A stretch of DNA of 64,000 bases, from positions 1 to 64,000 of the forward strand of contig NZ_BMUA01000025.1 of the NCBI RefSeq assembly GCF_014649955.1, given 5' to 3'. Of the stretch, positions 53,559 through 62,714 are shown in pieces; within the stretch, counting starts at the first letter, position 1; each line of letters begins with the position of its first letter. The stretch is from Streptomyces violascens (GTDB lineage: Bacteria > Actinomycetota > Actinomycetes > Streptomycetales > Streptomycetaceae). Below the pieces are notes generated by a model. It was not told where the DNA came from. It made no database searches and saw only the letters and a list, made by a program, of their open reading frames with translations. The position numbers were made by a program, and so were the translations under genes.

Positions 53559-53954
53559 CTAGGTGCGGTCGATGTGCACGCTGGTGGACTTCACCCGCGC
53601 GGTGGCCTGCATGCCCACCTCAAGGCCCAGCTCTTCGACGGCCTCCCGGGTCAGGAGGGAGACCAGCCGGTGCGGACCGGCCTGGATCTCGACCTGGGCG
53701 GCGACATCACCGAGCTTGACGGCGGTGACGATGCCGGGGAAGGCGTTGCGAGCGGAGGTGTAGGGCACCTCTTCCTCGCCGTTGGAGGACTGGCCGACTT
53801 CGATGGAGAAGGCGGCCAGATCCCGCCCGTCGATGAGTCGGCGGCCGCCTTCGTCGCGATGGGTCGTGACGCGGCCGCCGTCGGCCCAGCGGCGCACGGT
53901 GTCGGGACTGACGCCGAGCAGACGCGCTGCCTGGCCGATGGTGTAGGACTGCAT
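53559..53954 (-). CDS. HTH-TOBE molybdate-responsive regulator
   Basis: A 131-residue protein with an N-terminal MerR/excisionase HTH (YTIGQAARLLGVSPDTVRRW, ADGGRVTTHRDEGGRRLI) and a single TOBE (Mop) domain (about 63-131): NAFPGIVTAVKLGDVAAQVE and VGMQATARVKSTSVHI. Such one-domain molbindin regulators bind molybdate and control mod genes. It is the first gene of the mod cluster. The mRNA is probably leaderless (see promoter). Confidence 0.9.
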   Translation of the reverse strand: MQSYTIGQAARLLGVSPDTVRRWADGGRVTTHRDEGGRRLIDGRDLAAFSIEVGQSSNGEEEVPYTSARNAFPGIVTAVKLGDVAAQVEIQAGPHRLVSLLTREAVEELGLEVGMQATARVKSTSVHIDRT

Positions 53955-53961
53955 GTGCGAC

Positions 53962-53991
53962 AAGATAGGCGGCTTCACGCCGCATATACAA
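53962..53991 (-). promoter_or_regulatory. Leaderless promoter of the HTH-TOBE gene, with operator
   Basis: Minus strand: TTGTAT (53991-53986), 18-base spacer, TATCTT (53967-53962), then 7 bases to the ATG at 53954. The spacer holds a GCGGC/GCCGC dyad (53969-53983), a likely self-regulatory site. Confidence 0.55.
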
Positions 53992-54168
53992 AGGGTCCGG
54001 CGGAACCTACGCCGCAGCTGCAGAGCCGAATGGATGAAGGTCCAAGCTGATCGGCCCGCCCGGCGTGGGCCCTGCGCCCCGCCGCCGCGGCCGTGGGCCC
54101 GCGGCCCGCAGGGCATTGCGTCCCGCCCCGCCCCGCGCGGCGGGCGTCCCGGCCGGGCGGGCGAGGGA

Positions 54169-54606
54169 TCAGGGCCAGACCAGGCAGTACGGCTGGTGCC
54201 CCGCCTCGTGCAGCCGGTGCGAGAAGTCCTGCCATTCGTGCAGGAGTTGATAGACGTTGAAGGCATCGCGCGGGCCGCCGCGGTCCGGCACCGTGGACCA
54301 GATGAAGGCGGCCGCGCCGACCGTCTCCTCGCCGACACCGCGCAGCGGGTCGACCACCGTCATGGGGAGCTTGACCACCGCGTAGTCGGGGTGGAGGACC
54401 ACGAGTTCCAGCGGCGGGACCTTGTGCAGAGGTATGCCCTGGATGCCGGTGAGGACCATCGCGGCCATCGTCTCCGGCTTGATCTTGGTGAACATGCCGC
54501 CCATGCCCAGCTCGTCACCGCCGAGCTCCTCGGGACGCATGGTCACGGGCACCCGGGCAGCGGTCGCGCCGTCCGGGGCGCCGAAATACTTGTAGGTCAC
54601 CCCCAC
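54169..54606 (-). CDS. Conserved hypothetical protein
   Basis: About 145 residues starting MGVTYKYFGAPDG, with conserved blocks VTMRPEELGGDELGMGGMFT, AMVLTGIQGIPLHKVPPLEL and FNVYQLLHEWQDFSHRLHEA. The soluble, well-ordered composition suggests a real globular protein; the first 54 residues of the longer frame (to 54762) are low-complexity and not conserved-looking. The GTG at 54606 has GGAAG 7 bases upstream; a GTG at 54600 is also possible. I do not recognise the family. It is divergent from hemL. Confidence 0.65.
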   Translation of the reverse strand: MGVTYKYFGAPDGATAARVPVTMRPEELGGDELGMGGMFTKIKPETMAAMVLTGIQGIPLHKVPPLELVVLHPDYAVVKLPMTVVDPLRGVGEETVGAAAFIWSTVPDRGGPRDAFNVYQLLHEWQDFSHRLHEAGHQPYCLVWP

Positions 54607-54761
54607 CCGGCCACTTCCGTTCCCCGCCCCTGCGCCGTCCCCGACCCGGTCGATCCGGTCCTGGGCGTCGCGTCGCCGGTGCCGTCCCCGACGGTGGGCG
54701 CGCTCGGGACCCCGGTCATCGGTCCCTTCGCCCAGTCCGCCACCGCGATGCATATCCTTCA

Positions 54762-54792
54762 CCCGACTGCTTGTAGCCCGACTGCTTTGTAG
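54762..54792 (+). repeat. Tandem 15/16-bp repeat
   Basis: CCCGACTGCTTGTAG (54762-54776) is directly followed by CCCGACTGCTTTGTAG (54777-54792), differing by one inserted T. It lies about 140 bases before hemL. Confidence 0.75.
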
Positions 54793-54818
54793 AGGGCGCG
54801 GCCCCCACCGCGCAACCC

Positions 54819-54857
54819 GATCATCCGCCGATGCAACTCGATCATCTGCGGATCATC
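54819..54857 (+). promoter_or_regulatory. Phased direct repeats upstream of hemL
   Basis: GATCATC occurs at 54819, 54840 and 54851, and the related GATGCAA at 54830, so starts are 11, 10 and 11 bases apart. Sites one helical turn apart are typical of OmpR/PhoB-family response regulators. They lie directly before TTGACC at 54864, where an activator would touch RNA polymerase. Confidence 0.5.
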
Positions 54858-54927
54858 GTGTCATTGACCTCCCCCGCGCGGGTGCGGTGAAACACCAGTC
54901 CGCAAGATCGCCCGGCCCTCTGCCACC

Positions 54928-56250
54928 ATGGCGTGTGTGAGCTATCCGTACGAATACGACGCCCCAGTTTCGCAGAACCTCTTCGACCGCGCGTCCGCCG
55001 TGACGCCCGGCGGCGTGAACTCCCCCGTCCGTGCCTTCCGGGCCGTGGGCGGTACGCCCCGGTTCATGGTGTCCGGTACGGGTCCGTACCTGACCGACGT
55101 CGACGGCCGCGAGTACGTCGACCTGGTGTGCTCGTGGGGCCCCATGATCCTCGGGCACGCGCACCCCGAGGTCGTCGCCGCCGTGCAGGAGGCCGTCGCC
55201 CGCGGCACCTCCTTCGGCACGCCCGGCGAGGGCGAGGTCGCGCTCGCCGAGGAGATCGTGGCCCGGGTCGAGCCGGTCGAGCAGGTCCGCCTGGTGTCCT
55301 CCGGCACCGAGGCGACCATGTCCGCGATCCGCCTGGCGCGCGGCTTCACCGGCCGTGCCAAGGTCATCAAGTTCGCGGGCTGCTACCACGGCCATGTGGA
55401 CGCGCTCCTTGCCGCCGCCGGTTCCGGGGTCGCCACGTTCGGCCTCCCCGGCACCCCCGGGGTGACCGGCGCGCAGGCCGGCGACACGATCGTGCTGCCG
55501 TACAACGACCTCGACGCGGTGCACGCGGCGTTCCACGCCAACCCGGGCGAGATCGCCTGTGTGATCACCGAGGCCTCGCCCGGCAACATGGGCGTCGTCC
55601 CGCCGGCGGACGGCTTCAACGCGGGTCTGAAGGCGGCCTGTGCCAAGAACGGTGCGCTGTACATCTCGGACGAGGTGATGACCGGGTTCCGTACGTCCAA
55701 GGCGGGCTGGTTCGGCGTCGACGGCGTCGTACCGGACCTCATGACGTTCGGCAAGGTCATGGGCGGCGGCTTCCCGGCCGCGGCGTTCGGCGGCCGCGCC
55801 GACGTCATGGGCCACCTCGCCCCGGCGGGCCCCGTCTACCAGGCGGGCACGCTCTCCGGGAACCCGGTCGCGACCGCCGCCGGCCTCGCCCAGCTGCGGC
55901 TGCTCGACGACGCCGCGTACGCGAAGGTCGACGCCGTCTCCCGCGAGATCCAGGCGCTGGTGACCGGCGCGCTCAGCAAGGAGGGCGTGGCCCACCGGCT
56001 GCAGACGGCGAGCAACATGTTCTCCGTCTTCTTCACGGCCGACGAGGTCCGCAACTACGACGACGCGAAGAAGCAGGAAGCGTTCCGCTTCAACGGGTTC
56101 TTCCACTCGATGCTGTCGCAGGGCGTCTACCTGCCGCCGTCGGCGTTCGAGTCCTGGTTCGTGTCGACCGCCCACGACGAGCGCGCGATCGAGCGCATCG
56201 CGGCCGCGCTGCCCGCCGCCGCCCGTGCCGCAGCGGAGGCCACCGCATGA
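54928..56250 (+). CDS. hemL: Glutamate-1-semialdehyde 2,1-aminomutase
   Basis: A 440-residue PLP enzyme that makes 5-aminolevulinate from glutamate-1-semialdehyde, the HemA product. Signatures are AVTPGGVNSPVRAFRAVGG, the PLP-binding Lys in PDLMTFGKVMGGGFPAAAFG, and FAGCYHGHVDALLAAAGSG. It completes the C5 pathway with the hemA-hemB block 37 kb away. The start is uncertain: ATG 54928 (MACVSYPYE) or GTG 54937 (VSYPYEYDA), neither with a good ribosome binding site. It overlaps the next gene by ATGA. Confidence 0.95.
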   Translation: MACVSYPYEYDAPVSQNLFDRASAVTPGGVNSPVRAFRAVGGTPRFMVSGTGPYLTDVDGREYVDLVCSWGPMILGHAHPEVVAAVQEAVARGTSFGTPGEGEVALAEEIVARVEPVEQVRLVSSGTEATMSAIRLARGFTGRAKVIKFAGCYHGHVDALLAAAGSGVATFGLPGTPGVTGAQAGDTIVLPYNDLDAVHAAFHANPGEIACVITEASPGNMGVVPPADGFNAGLKAACAKNGALYISDEVMTGFRTSKAGWFGVDGVVPDLMTFGKVMGGGFPAAAFGGRADVMGHLAPAGPVYQAGTLSGNPVATAAGLAQLRLLDDAAYAKVDAVSREIQALVTGALSKEGVAHRLQTASNMFSVFFTADEVRNYDDAKKQEAFRFNGFFHSMLSQGVYLPPSAFESWFVSTAHDERAIERIAAALPAAARAAAEATA

Positions 56251-56942
56251 GTGAGAACAGCAACGGCGGGAGCGACCTCACCGTCGTGCACCTGATGCGC
56301 CACGGTGAGGTGCACAACCCGGACGGCGTGCTCTACGGGCGCCGTTCCGGCTACCACCTCTCCGAGCTCGGCCGGCAGATGGCCGACCGGGTCGCCGAGC
56401 ACCTCGCGGGCCGCGACATCACCCATGTCGTCGCCTCCCCCCTGGAGCGCGCCCAGGAGACGGCGAGCCCGATCGCCAAGACGCACGGCCTGGACCTCGC
56501 CACCGACCTGCGGCTCATCGAGGCGGGCAACGTCTTCGAGGGCAAGACCTTCGGGGTCGGCGACGGCGCCCTGCGCAAGCCCGCCAACTGGAAGCACCTG
56601 ACGAACCCGTTCCGCCCGTCCTGGGGCGAGCCGTACATCGAGCAGGTCGTACGGATGATGGGCGCGCTCGAAGCGGCGCGCGATGCGGCCCGCGGGCACG
56701 AGGCGGTGTGCGTCAGCCACCAGCTGCCGATCTGGATCGTGCGCAGCTTCGTCGAGAAGCGGCGCCTGTGGCACGACCCGCGCAAGCGGCAGTGCACGCT
56801 GGCGTCGCTCACCAGCTTCACCTATCAGGGTGACCGGATCGTGTCCGTGGGCTACAGCGAGCCCGCCCGCGATCTCGTACCGGCGCATCTGCTGGCCGGT
56901 GCCAAGCCGGTCAAGGGCAAGTCGAAGGCCTTCGGCGCCTGA
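56247..56942 (+). CDS. Histidine phosphatase (phosphoglycerate mutase-like)
   Basis: A 231-residue protein with the catalytic HLMRHGEVHNP (phosphorylated His), ASPLERAQETASP and the second His in AVCVSHQLPIWIVRSF. It is a broad-specificity phosphatase of the histidine-acid type; the substrate is unknown. It is translationally coupled to hemL by ATGA overlap and lies before the cytochrome c maturation genes. Confidence 0.88.
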   Translation: MSENSNGGSDLTVVHLMRHGEVHNPDGVLYGRRSGYHLSELGRQMADRVAEHLAGRDITHVVASPLERAQETASPIAKTHGLDLATDLRLIEAGNVFEGKTFGVGDGALRKPANWKHLTNPFRPSWGEPYIEQVVRMMGALEAARDAARGHEAVCVSHQLPIWIVRSFVEKRRLWHDPRKRQCTLASLTSFTYQGDRIVSVGYSEPARDLVPAHLLAGAKPVKGKSKAFGA

Positions 56943-57178
56943 CGCGTCCGGCCGGCCGGATCGCCCCGGCCGGCCCGCCCGCGCTGCCCAGCGAAACCAG
57001 CAGGTCAGCCCGCCCGCACACCCCCCGCCTCTCCGCCCCGCATCCCACACCTCGTACGGTTTACGAAGATTTGTGCGGGCCGTGGGGAACCATCCCTGTT
57101 TCTCCCGGCATCTCACGGATTGCCCAACTACGGCGACGTGCTTGGGCTTCGAGGACGACGAGACGACGGTGCAAAGCG

Positions 57179-58441
57179 ATGGGAACGGACGGGCTTATGC
57201 GGGAGATCGGCCGGAACGTCAGCCGAAGGAGCATGCTGGGACTGGGTCTGGGGGCCGCGGCCGCGGCCGGGCTGTCCGGCTGCGGCACTTCGGGCGGTAG
57301 CGGATCGGGCGGCAAGGGCGGCGACGATCAGGCCGCCAAGAAGGCCGACGCGAAACTGATAGGCGACGGTTCCACTTCGGACACCGGCAAGCAGCCGCAC
57401 CAGCCCGACAAGCCCGTCCCGCTCGAACCCGGCCAGACCCCGCCCCAGTTCGTCGTCTTCTCGTGGGACGGCGCCGGCGAGGTCGGCAACGGCCTCTTCC
57501 CGCGCTTCCTCCAGCTCGCCAAGGACCACGGCGCGGGCATGACGTTCTTCCTCTCCGGCCTCTATCTGCTGCCCGAGGCCAAGAAGCGGCTCTACCAGCC
57601 GCCGAACAACCCGGTCGGCGCCTCCGACATCGGCTACCTCTCCGACCCGCACATCAAGGAGACGCTGAAGTACGTCCGCCAGGCCTGGACCGACGGACAC
57701 GAGATAGGCACCCACTTCAACGGCCACTTCTGCACCGGCCGCGGCACCGTCGAGCACTGGACCGCGGCCCAGTGGCAGAGCGAGATAGACCAGGCGATCG
57801 ACTTCGTCACCAAGTGGAAGACCAACACGGGCTGGACGGACGAGGACCCGCTGCCGTTCGACTACAAGCGCGAGCTCGCCGGCGGCCGCACGCCCTGCCT
57901 GCTCGGCCAGGACAACCTGCTGCCCACCGCGCAGAAGCTGGGCTGGCGCTACGACGCCTCCTCGCCCGGCGGCACCCAGGTGTGGCCGGTCAAGCGGCAC
58001 GGCCTGTGGGACCTGCCGCTCCAGCAAATACCCTTCCCCGGGCATTCCTTCCAGGTCCTGTCGATGGACTACAACATCCTCGCCAACCAGTCGCAGAATT
58101 CGACCAAGGCGCCGCCGGCCAACTATCCCGGCTGGCGCAAGCAGGCCACCGAGGCCTATCTCGCCGGATTCAAGCGCGCCTACGAAACCAATCGCGCGCC
58201 CTTCTACATCGGAAACCACTTCGAGCAGTGGAACGGCGGCATCTACATGGACGCCGTCGAGGAGGCGTTCAAGGGCATAGTGGCGAAGCGGGACGAGAAG
58301 AAGGATGTGAGGCTCGTCTCCTTCAAGCAGTACTGCGACTGGCTCGACGTACAGGACCCGAAGGTGCTCGCCAACCTCCGCACGCTGGGCGTGGGAGAGG
58401 CCCCCGCCGGTGGCTGGAACACGTTCATGAAGACCGTTTAG
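57179..58441 (+). CDS. Secreted polysaccharide deacetylase-like lipoprotein
   Basis: A 420-residue protein. The signal has a twin-arginine motif (NVSRRSMLGLG) and a lipobox (GLSGCGTS), so it is a Tat-exported lipoprotein. The mature part resembles NodB-type polysaccharide deacetylases: VVFSWDGAGE near the start, GHEIGTHFNGHFCTGRG with metal-type His residues, and NHFEQWNGGIY near the end. The catalytic Asp-Asp pair of NodB is not clear, so activity is uncertain. An ATG at 57197 is an alternative start. Confidence 0.75.
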   Translation: MGTDGLMREIGRNVSRRSMLGLGLGAAAAAGLSGCGTSGGSGSGGKGGDDQAAKKADAKLIGDGSTSDTGKQPHQPDKPVPLEPGQTPPQFVVFSWDGAGEVGNGLFPRFLQLAKDHGAGMTFFLSGLYLLPEAKKRLYQPPNNPVGASDIGYLSDPHIKETLKYVRQAWTDGHEIGTHFNGHFCTGRGTVEHWTAAQWQSEIDQAIDFVTKWKTNTGWTDEDPLPFDYKRELAGGRTPCLLGQDNLLPTAQKLGWRYDASSPGGTQVWPVKRHGLWDLPLQQIPFPGHSFQVLSMDYNILANQSQNSTKAPPANYPGWRKQATEAYLAGFKRAYETNRAPFYIGNHFEQWNGGIYMDAVEEAFKGIVAKRDEKKDVRLVSFKQYCDWLDVQDPKVLANLRTLGVGEAPAGGWNTFMKTV

Positions 58442-58518
58442 GCCTTCCTGACAAGGGGCTTTACGGGCACCCAGGGGGGCGCGGAAGATCCCCGAAACCG
58501 CCATGCGAAACTTTTCAC

Positions 58519-59127
58519 ATGTCCGTGAGTCCTGCCTTCCGACGCCGTCGCACCCTGACGCTGGCCGCGGCTGCCGCGGCCGCCGGTGCGCTGACCCTGA
58601 CGGCCTGCGGTTCCGGTGGTACGTCCGGTGGTTCCGGTGACACCAAGTTCGTCACCGGTACCGGCGGCATCGCCACCGTCGCCAAGGGCGACCGCCAGAA
58701 CGCCCCGGAGCTGTCCGGCGAGACCGTCGACGGCAAGCAGCTCGACGTCGCCTCCCTCAAGGGCAAGGTCGTCGTGCTGAATGTGTGGGGCTCGTGGTGT
58801 GCGCCCTGTCGCGCCGAGGCGCCGTATCTGGCCAAGGTCTCCAAGGAGATGAAGGCCAAGGGCGTCGAGTTCGTCGGGATCAATACCCGCGACACCGACA
58901 AGGGTCCGGCCCAGCAGTTCGAGAAGGAATTCGGGGTCGACTATCCGAGCCTGTACGACCCGATCGGCAAGCTCATTCTGCGTTTCCCGAAGGGCAGCCT
59001 GAATCCGCAGGCCATTCCGTCGACGATCGTTCTCGACAAGAACGGAAAGATCGCCGCACGTGCCCTGATGGCGCTCGACGACACCAAGCTGCACCAGATG
59101 ATCGACCCGCTGATCGCGGAGAAGTGA
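58519..59127 (+). CDS. ResA/TlpA-like thiol-disulfide oxidoreductase, lipoprotein
   Basis: A 202-residue lipoprotein (lipobox TLTACGSG) with a thioredoxin fold. It has GSWCAPCRAEAPYLAKVSKE with the CxxC pair, FVGINTRDTDKGPAQQFEKE, and the cis-Pro loop NPQAIPSTIVLDKNG. It should keep the cysteines of apocytochrome c reduced outside the membrane for heme attachment. It leads the System II set with CcdA, ResB and CcsB. The start ATG lies 78 bases after the deacetylase-like gene. Confidence 0.9.
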   Translation: MSVSPAFRRRRTLTLAAAAAAAGALTLTACGSGGTSGGSGDTKFVTGTGGIATVAKGDRQNAPELSGETVDGKQLDVASLKGKVVVLNVWGSWCAPCRAEAPYLAKVSKEMKAKGVEFVGINTRDTDKGPAQQFEKEFGVDYPSLYDPIGKLILRFPKGSLNPQAIPSTIVLDKNGKIAARALMALDDTKLHQMIDPLIAEK

Positions 59128-59131
59128 TCGC

Positions 59132-59896
59132 GTGATGGCACTGGCCGCCGTCGGCTCAATGAATGAGACGGTCTTCAGCGGGGCCCTTCTGGTGGCCCTG
59201 CCGGTCGCCGTACTCGGCGGCCTCGTCTCGTTCTTCTCGCCCTGCGTACTACCGCTGGTCCCCGGCTATCTCTCGTACGTCACCGGAGTCACCGGCACCG
59301 ATCTGGCCGAGGCGCGGCGCGGCCGCATGGTCGCGGGCGCGAGCCTGTTCGTGCTCGGCTTCACCGCGGTCTTCGTGTCCGGCGGCGCGCTGTTCGGCTA
59401 CTTCGGCAGGAACCTCCAGGAGTACGGCGACACGCTCTCCAAGGTCCTCGGCGTCCTGATGATCCTGATGGGCGTCTTCTTCATGGGCCTCATGCCGTGG
59501 ATGACGCAGCGCGAATTCCGCGTCCACAAGCGGCCGGTGACGGGTCTGGCGGGAGCGCCGCTGCTCGGCGCGCTCTTCGGCATCGGCTGGACGCCGTGCC
59601 TGGGCCCGACGCTCACCTCGGTGAACGCGCTGGCGATGGACCAGGCGAGCGCCGGCCGCGGGGCGATACTGACGGTCGCGTACTGTCTCGGCCTCGGGCT
59701 GCCGTTCGTGCTCGCGGCGGTCGCTTTCCGCAAGGCGCTCGGCGCCTTCGGCTGGGTCAAGAAGCACTACGTATGGGTGATGCGGATCGGCGGCGGCATG
59801 ATGATTGTGACCGGTGTGCTGCTGCTGACCGGGGCTTGGGCGGAGCTCGTCCAGCAGGTACAGGGCTGGTCCCAAGGCTTTCAGGTGGGTGTCTGA
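59132..59896 (+). CDS. ccdA: CcdA-type thiol-disulfide transmembrane carrier
   Basis: A 254-residue six-helix membrane protein. The redox cysteines are in FFSPCVLPLVPGYLSYV (helix 1) and GWTPCLGPTL (helix 4). It moves reducing equivalents from cytosolic thioredoxin to ResA-like proteins. The GTG at 59132 starts 5 bases after the previous stop; ATG 59135 is also possible. Confidence 0.93.
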   Translation: MMALAAVGSMNETVFSGALLVALPVAVLGGLVSFFSPCVLPLVPGYLSYVTGVTGTDLAEARRGRMVAGASLFVLGFTAVFVSGGALFGYFGRNLQEYGDTLSKVLGVLMILMGVFFMGLMPWMTQREFRVHKRPVTGLAGAPLLGALFGIGWTPCLGPTLTSVNALAMDQASAGRGAILTVAYCLGLGLPFVLAAVAFRKALGAFGWVKKHYVWVMRIGGGMMIVTGVLLLTGAWAELVQQVQGWSQGFQVGV

Positions 59897-59899
59897 CGC

Positions 59900-61603
59900 A
59901 TGAGCAAGACCGAATCGACTCCCGAGCCGGACCTCGGCGCGGCCGGGGCGCAGCTCTCGACCGCCCCCACCGAGGAACGGTCCAACGGGCCGGTCGGCAT
60001 CGGCGTCCTCGGCTGGATCCGCTGGTTCTGGCGGCAGCTGACCTCGATGCGGGTCGCGCTGATCCTGCTCTTCCTGCTGTCGCTCGGCGCCATCCCCGGC
60101 TCGCTGATCCCGCAGACCAGCGTGGACGAGATGAAGGTCGCCGACTTCCAGAAGCGGCACGACACCATCTCGCCGATCTACGAGAAGCTCGGCCTCTTCC
60201 ACGTCTACAGCTCGGTGTGGTTCTCCGCGATCTACATCCTGCTGTTCGTCTCGCTCATCGGCTGCATCGTGCCCCGCACCTGGCAGTTCGTCGGCCAGCT
60301 GCGCGGTCTTCCGCCGACCGCGCCCGGCCGCCTGACCCGGCTGCCCGCGTACACGACGTGGCGCACCGAGGCCGAGCCCGAGCAGGTCCGCGAGGCCGCG
60401 CTCGCCATGCTCAAGAGGCGCCGCTTCCGCTCCCGGATCAGCGGGGACGCCGTCGCCGCCGAGAAGGGCTATCTGCGCGAGGCCGGCAACCTGATCTTCC
60501 ACGTGTCGCTGATCGTGATCCTGGTGGCGTTCGCCACCGGCCAGCTCTTCAAGTCCGAGGGCGGCAAGCTGATCGTCCAGGGCGACGGGTTCTCCAACAC
60601 GCTCACCCAGTACGACGACTTCAAGTCGGGCTCGCTGTTCGACACCGGCGACCTGGCGCCGTTCAGCTTCACCCTGGACCGGTTCGACGCGTCGTACGAG
60701 CGCAGCGGGCCCGAGCTGGGCACGGCCCGCGAGTTCAAGGCGCACCTCACCTACTCCGAGGGCGCCGACGGCAAGCCGCAGCAGAAGGTCGTCGAGGTCA
60801 ACAAGCCGCTCGTCGTCGACGGTTCCAAGGTCTACCTGCTCTCGCACGGCTACGCGCCGACGGTCACCGTCAAGGACGGCCAGGGCAAGGTCGTCTTCCA
60901 GGGCTCGGTGCCGCTGCTGCCGATGGACAACAACCTCACGTCCAGCGGCGCCATCAAGGTGCTCGACGGCTACCGCGACGCCAAGGGCAACAAGGACCAG
61001 CTCGGTTTCGCCGCGTTCTTCGTGCCGACCTTCGGCGGCAAGGGCACCGGCGCGACCCAGATGTTCTCGAAGTTCCCCGCGCCCGACTTCCCGGTGCTCA
61101 ACATCGGCGCCTACCACGGCGACCTCGGCCTCGACTCGGGCTTGCCGAAGAACGTGTACCAGCTGGACACCAGCAGCCGTTCCATCAAGCCCTTCAAGGA
61201 CGCCCAGGGCAACATCCTGAAGAAGCTGCTGCTGCCGGGCGAGAGCCTCGAACTGCCCGACGGCGCCGGGTCGATCACCTTCGACAAGGGCCCCATCAAG
61301 CAGTGGGCGAGCTTCCAGATCTCCCACCAGCCGGCCAACGGTCTCGCCCTCACCGGCGCGATCGGGGCCATCGCCGGCCTCGCCGGCTCGCTGTTCATCC
61401 AGCGGCGCCGGGTCTGGGTCCGGGCCGTCAAGGGCGACGACGGAGTGACCGTCGTCGAGATGGCCGGGCTCGGCCGCAGCGAGTCCGCGAAGCTTCCCGA
61501 GGAGCTGGCCGATCTCGCGGTCACGCTCATCCCGCAGGCGCCGACCGCGCCGGATCCCCAACCCGAACCCTCAGTTGTTCCTGCCGAAGGGGCTGAGAAG
61601 TGA
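59900..61603 (+). CDS. resB: Cytochrome c biogenesis protein ResB
   Basis: A 567-residue protein. A cytosolic N-terminal tail leads to membrane helices near 45-65 and 110-130, another near 195-215, a large outer domain (220-475) and a last helix near 478-500. Typical ResB features are RWFWRQLTSMRVALILLFLL, HVYSSVWFSAIYILLFVSLI and GNLIFHVSLIVILVAFATG. It forms the heme-handling/ligation complex with CcsB and overlaps it by GTGA. Confidence 0.93.
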   Translation: MSKTESTPEPDLGAAGAQLSTAPTEERSNGPVGIGVLGWIRWFWRQLTSMRVALILLFLLSLGAIPGSLIPQTSVDEMKVADFQKRHDTISPIYEKLGLFHVYSSVWFSAIYILLFVSLIGCIVPRTWQFVGQLRGLPPTAPGRLTRLPAYTTWRTEAEPEQVREAALAMLKRRRFRSRISGDAVAAEKGYLREAGNLIFHVSLIVILVAFATGQLFKSEGGKLIVQGDGFSNTLTQYDDFKSGSLFDTGDLAPFSFTLDRFDASYERSGPELGTAREFKAHLTYSEGADGKPQQKVVEVNKPLVVDGSKVYLLSHGYAPTVTVKDGQGKVVFQGSVPLLPMDNNLTSSGAIKVLDGYRDAKGNKDQLGFAAFFVPTFGGKGTGATQMFSKFPAPDFPVLNIGAYHGDLGLDSGLPKNVYQLDTSSRSIKPFKDAQGNILKKLLLPGESLELPDGAGSITFDKGPIKQWASFQISHQPANGLALTGAIGAIAGLAGSLFIQRRRVWVRAVKGDDGVTVVEMAGLGRSESAKLPEELADLAVTLIPQAPTAPDPQPEPSVVPAEGAEK

Positions 61604-62691
61604 ATCTCGCCGCCACCACCAATGAGAGCCTGGCGCACACCAGCAACTACCTGATCTATTCGTCGATGGCCGTGTACATGCTGGCCTTCTTCGCCAGCAT
61701 GGCCGAGTGGCTCTTCGGCAGTCGCAGCAAGGTCGCCCGTACGGCGGCCGCGCTGACCGGCGGGGCGCAGGACGCCAAGGACGCGGGGACCGTCAAGGTC
61801 GAGGTCGCCACCAAGAACGGCGGCACCGCCGTCCTGGAGCGCCCCAAGATCGTTACGCGTTCCACGAGCGGCAGCCGCGACGTGCCGGACGGCCCCGGTG
61901 CCTCCGGCGGTGACGAGAAGGGCGACCTCTACGGCCGCATCGCCGTCTCCCTGACGGTGCTCGCCTTCCTCATCGAGTTCTCCGGTGTGCTCACCCGCGC
62001 GCTGTCCGTGCAGCGGGCGCCGTGGGGCAACATGTACGAGTTCAACCTGACCTTCTCCACGGTCGCGGTCGGCGTGTACCTGGCGCTCCTCGCGCTGAAG
62101 AAGAACGTCGGCTGGCTCGGCCTCCCGCTGGTCACCACGGTCCTGCTCGACCTCGGCCTCGCGGTCACGGTCCTCTACACCGCCAGCGACCAGCTGGTCC
62201 CGGCGCTGCACTCGTACTGGCTGTGGATCCACGTCTCCACCGCGATCTTCTGCGGCGCGGTCTTCTACGTGGGCGCGGTCGCCACGATCCTGTACCTCTT
62301 CCGCGACCGGTACGAGGCGAAGCTCGCGGAAGGCGGCAAGCCGGGCAACTTCGCGACGTCCGTCATGGAGCGCCTGCCGGCCGCGTCCTCGCTGGACAAG
62401 TTCGCCTACCGGGTCAACGCGGCGGTCTTCCCGCTCTGGACCTTCACGATCATCGCGGGCGCGATCTGGGCGGGCGACGCCTGGGGCCGCTACTGGGGCT
62501 GGGACCCCAAGGAAGTCTGGTCCTTCATCACCTGGGTCGCGTACGCCTGCTACCTGCACGCCCGCGCCACGGCCGGCTGGAAGGGCCGCAAGGCGGCGAC
62601 GCTGGCGCTGATCGCGTTCGGGTGCTGGCTGTTCAACTACTACGGCGTGAACATCTTCGTGAACGGAAAGCACTCTTACGCGGGCGTTTGA
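61600..62691 (+). CDS. ccsB: Cytochrome c biogenesis protein CcsB (ResC)
   Basis: A 363-residue membrane protein with about eight helices. The heme-binding WWD-type region is GDAWGRYWGWDPKEVWSFIT (near 311-330), preceded by conserved His residues in LHSYWLWIHVSTAIF. A soluble loop (about 45-105) separates the first helix from the rest. With ResB it carries heme across the membrane and attaches it to apocytochrome c. The GTG start overlaps the resB stop. A strong terminator follows. Confidence 0.94.
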   Translation: MNLAATTNESLAHTSNYLIYSSMAVYMLAFFASMAEWLFGSRSKVARTAAALTGGAQDAKDAGTVKVEVATKNGGTAVLERPKIVTRSTSGSRDVPDGPGASGGDEKGDLYGRIAVSLTVLAFLIEFSGVLTRALSVQRAPWGNMYEFNLTFSTVAVGVYLALLALKKNVGWLGLPLVTTVLLDLGLAVTVLYTASDQLVPALHSYWLWIHVSTAIFCGAVFYVGAVATILYLFRDRYEAKLAEGGKPGNFATSVMERLPAASSLDKFAYRVNAAVFPLWTFTIIAGAIWAGDAWGRYWGWDPKEVWSFITWVAYACYLHARATAGWKGRKAATLALIAFGCWLFNYYGVNIFVNGKHSYAGV

Positions 62692-62714
62692 GTCGGTACC
62701 CAGTACTGGGGTGA

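Larger units (their letters stand above)
54607..54927 (+). other. 321-base gap before hemL
   Basis: No gene is supported. It holds a 15/16-bp tandem repeat at 54762-54792 and a phased GATCATC array at 54819-54857. A TTGACC hexamer at 54864-54869 may be the -35 box of hemL (a weak TGAAAC lies 18 bases later). Confidence 0.5.
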
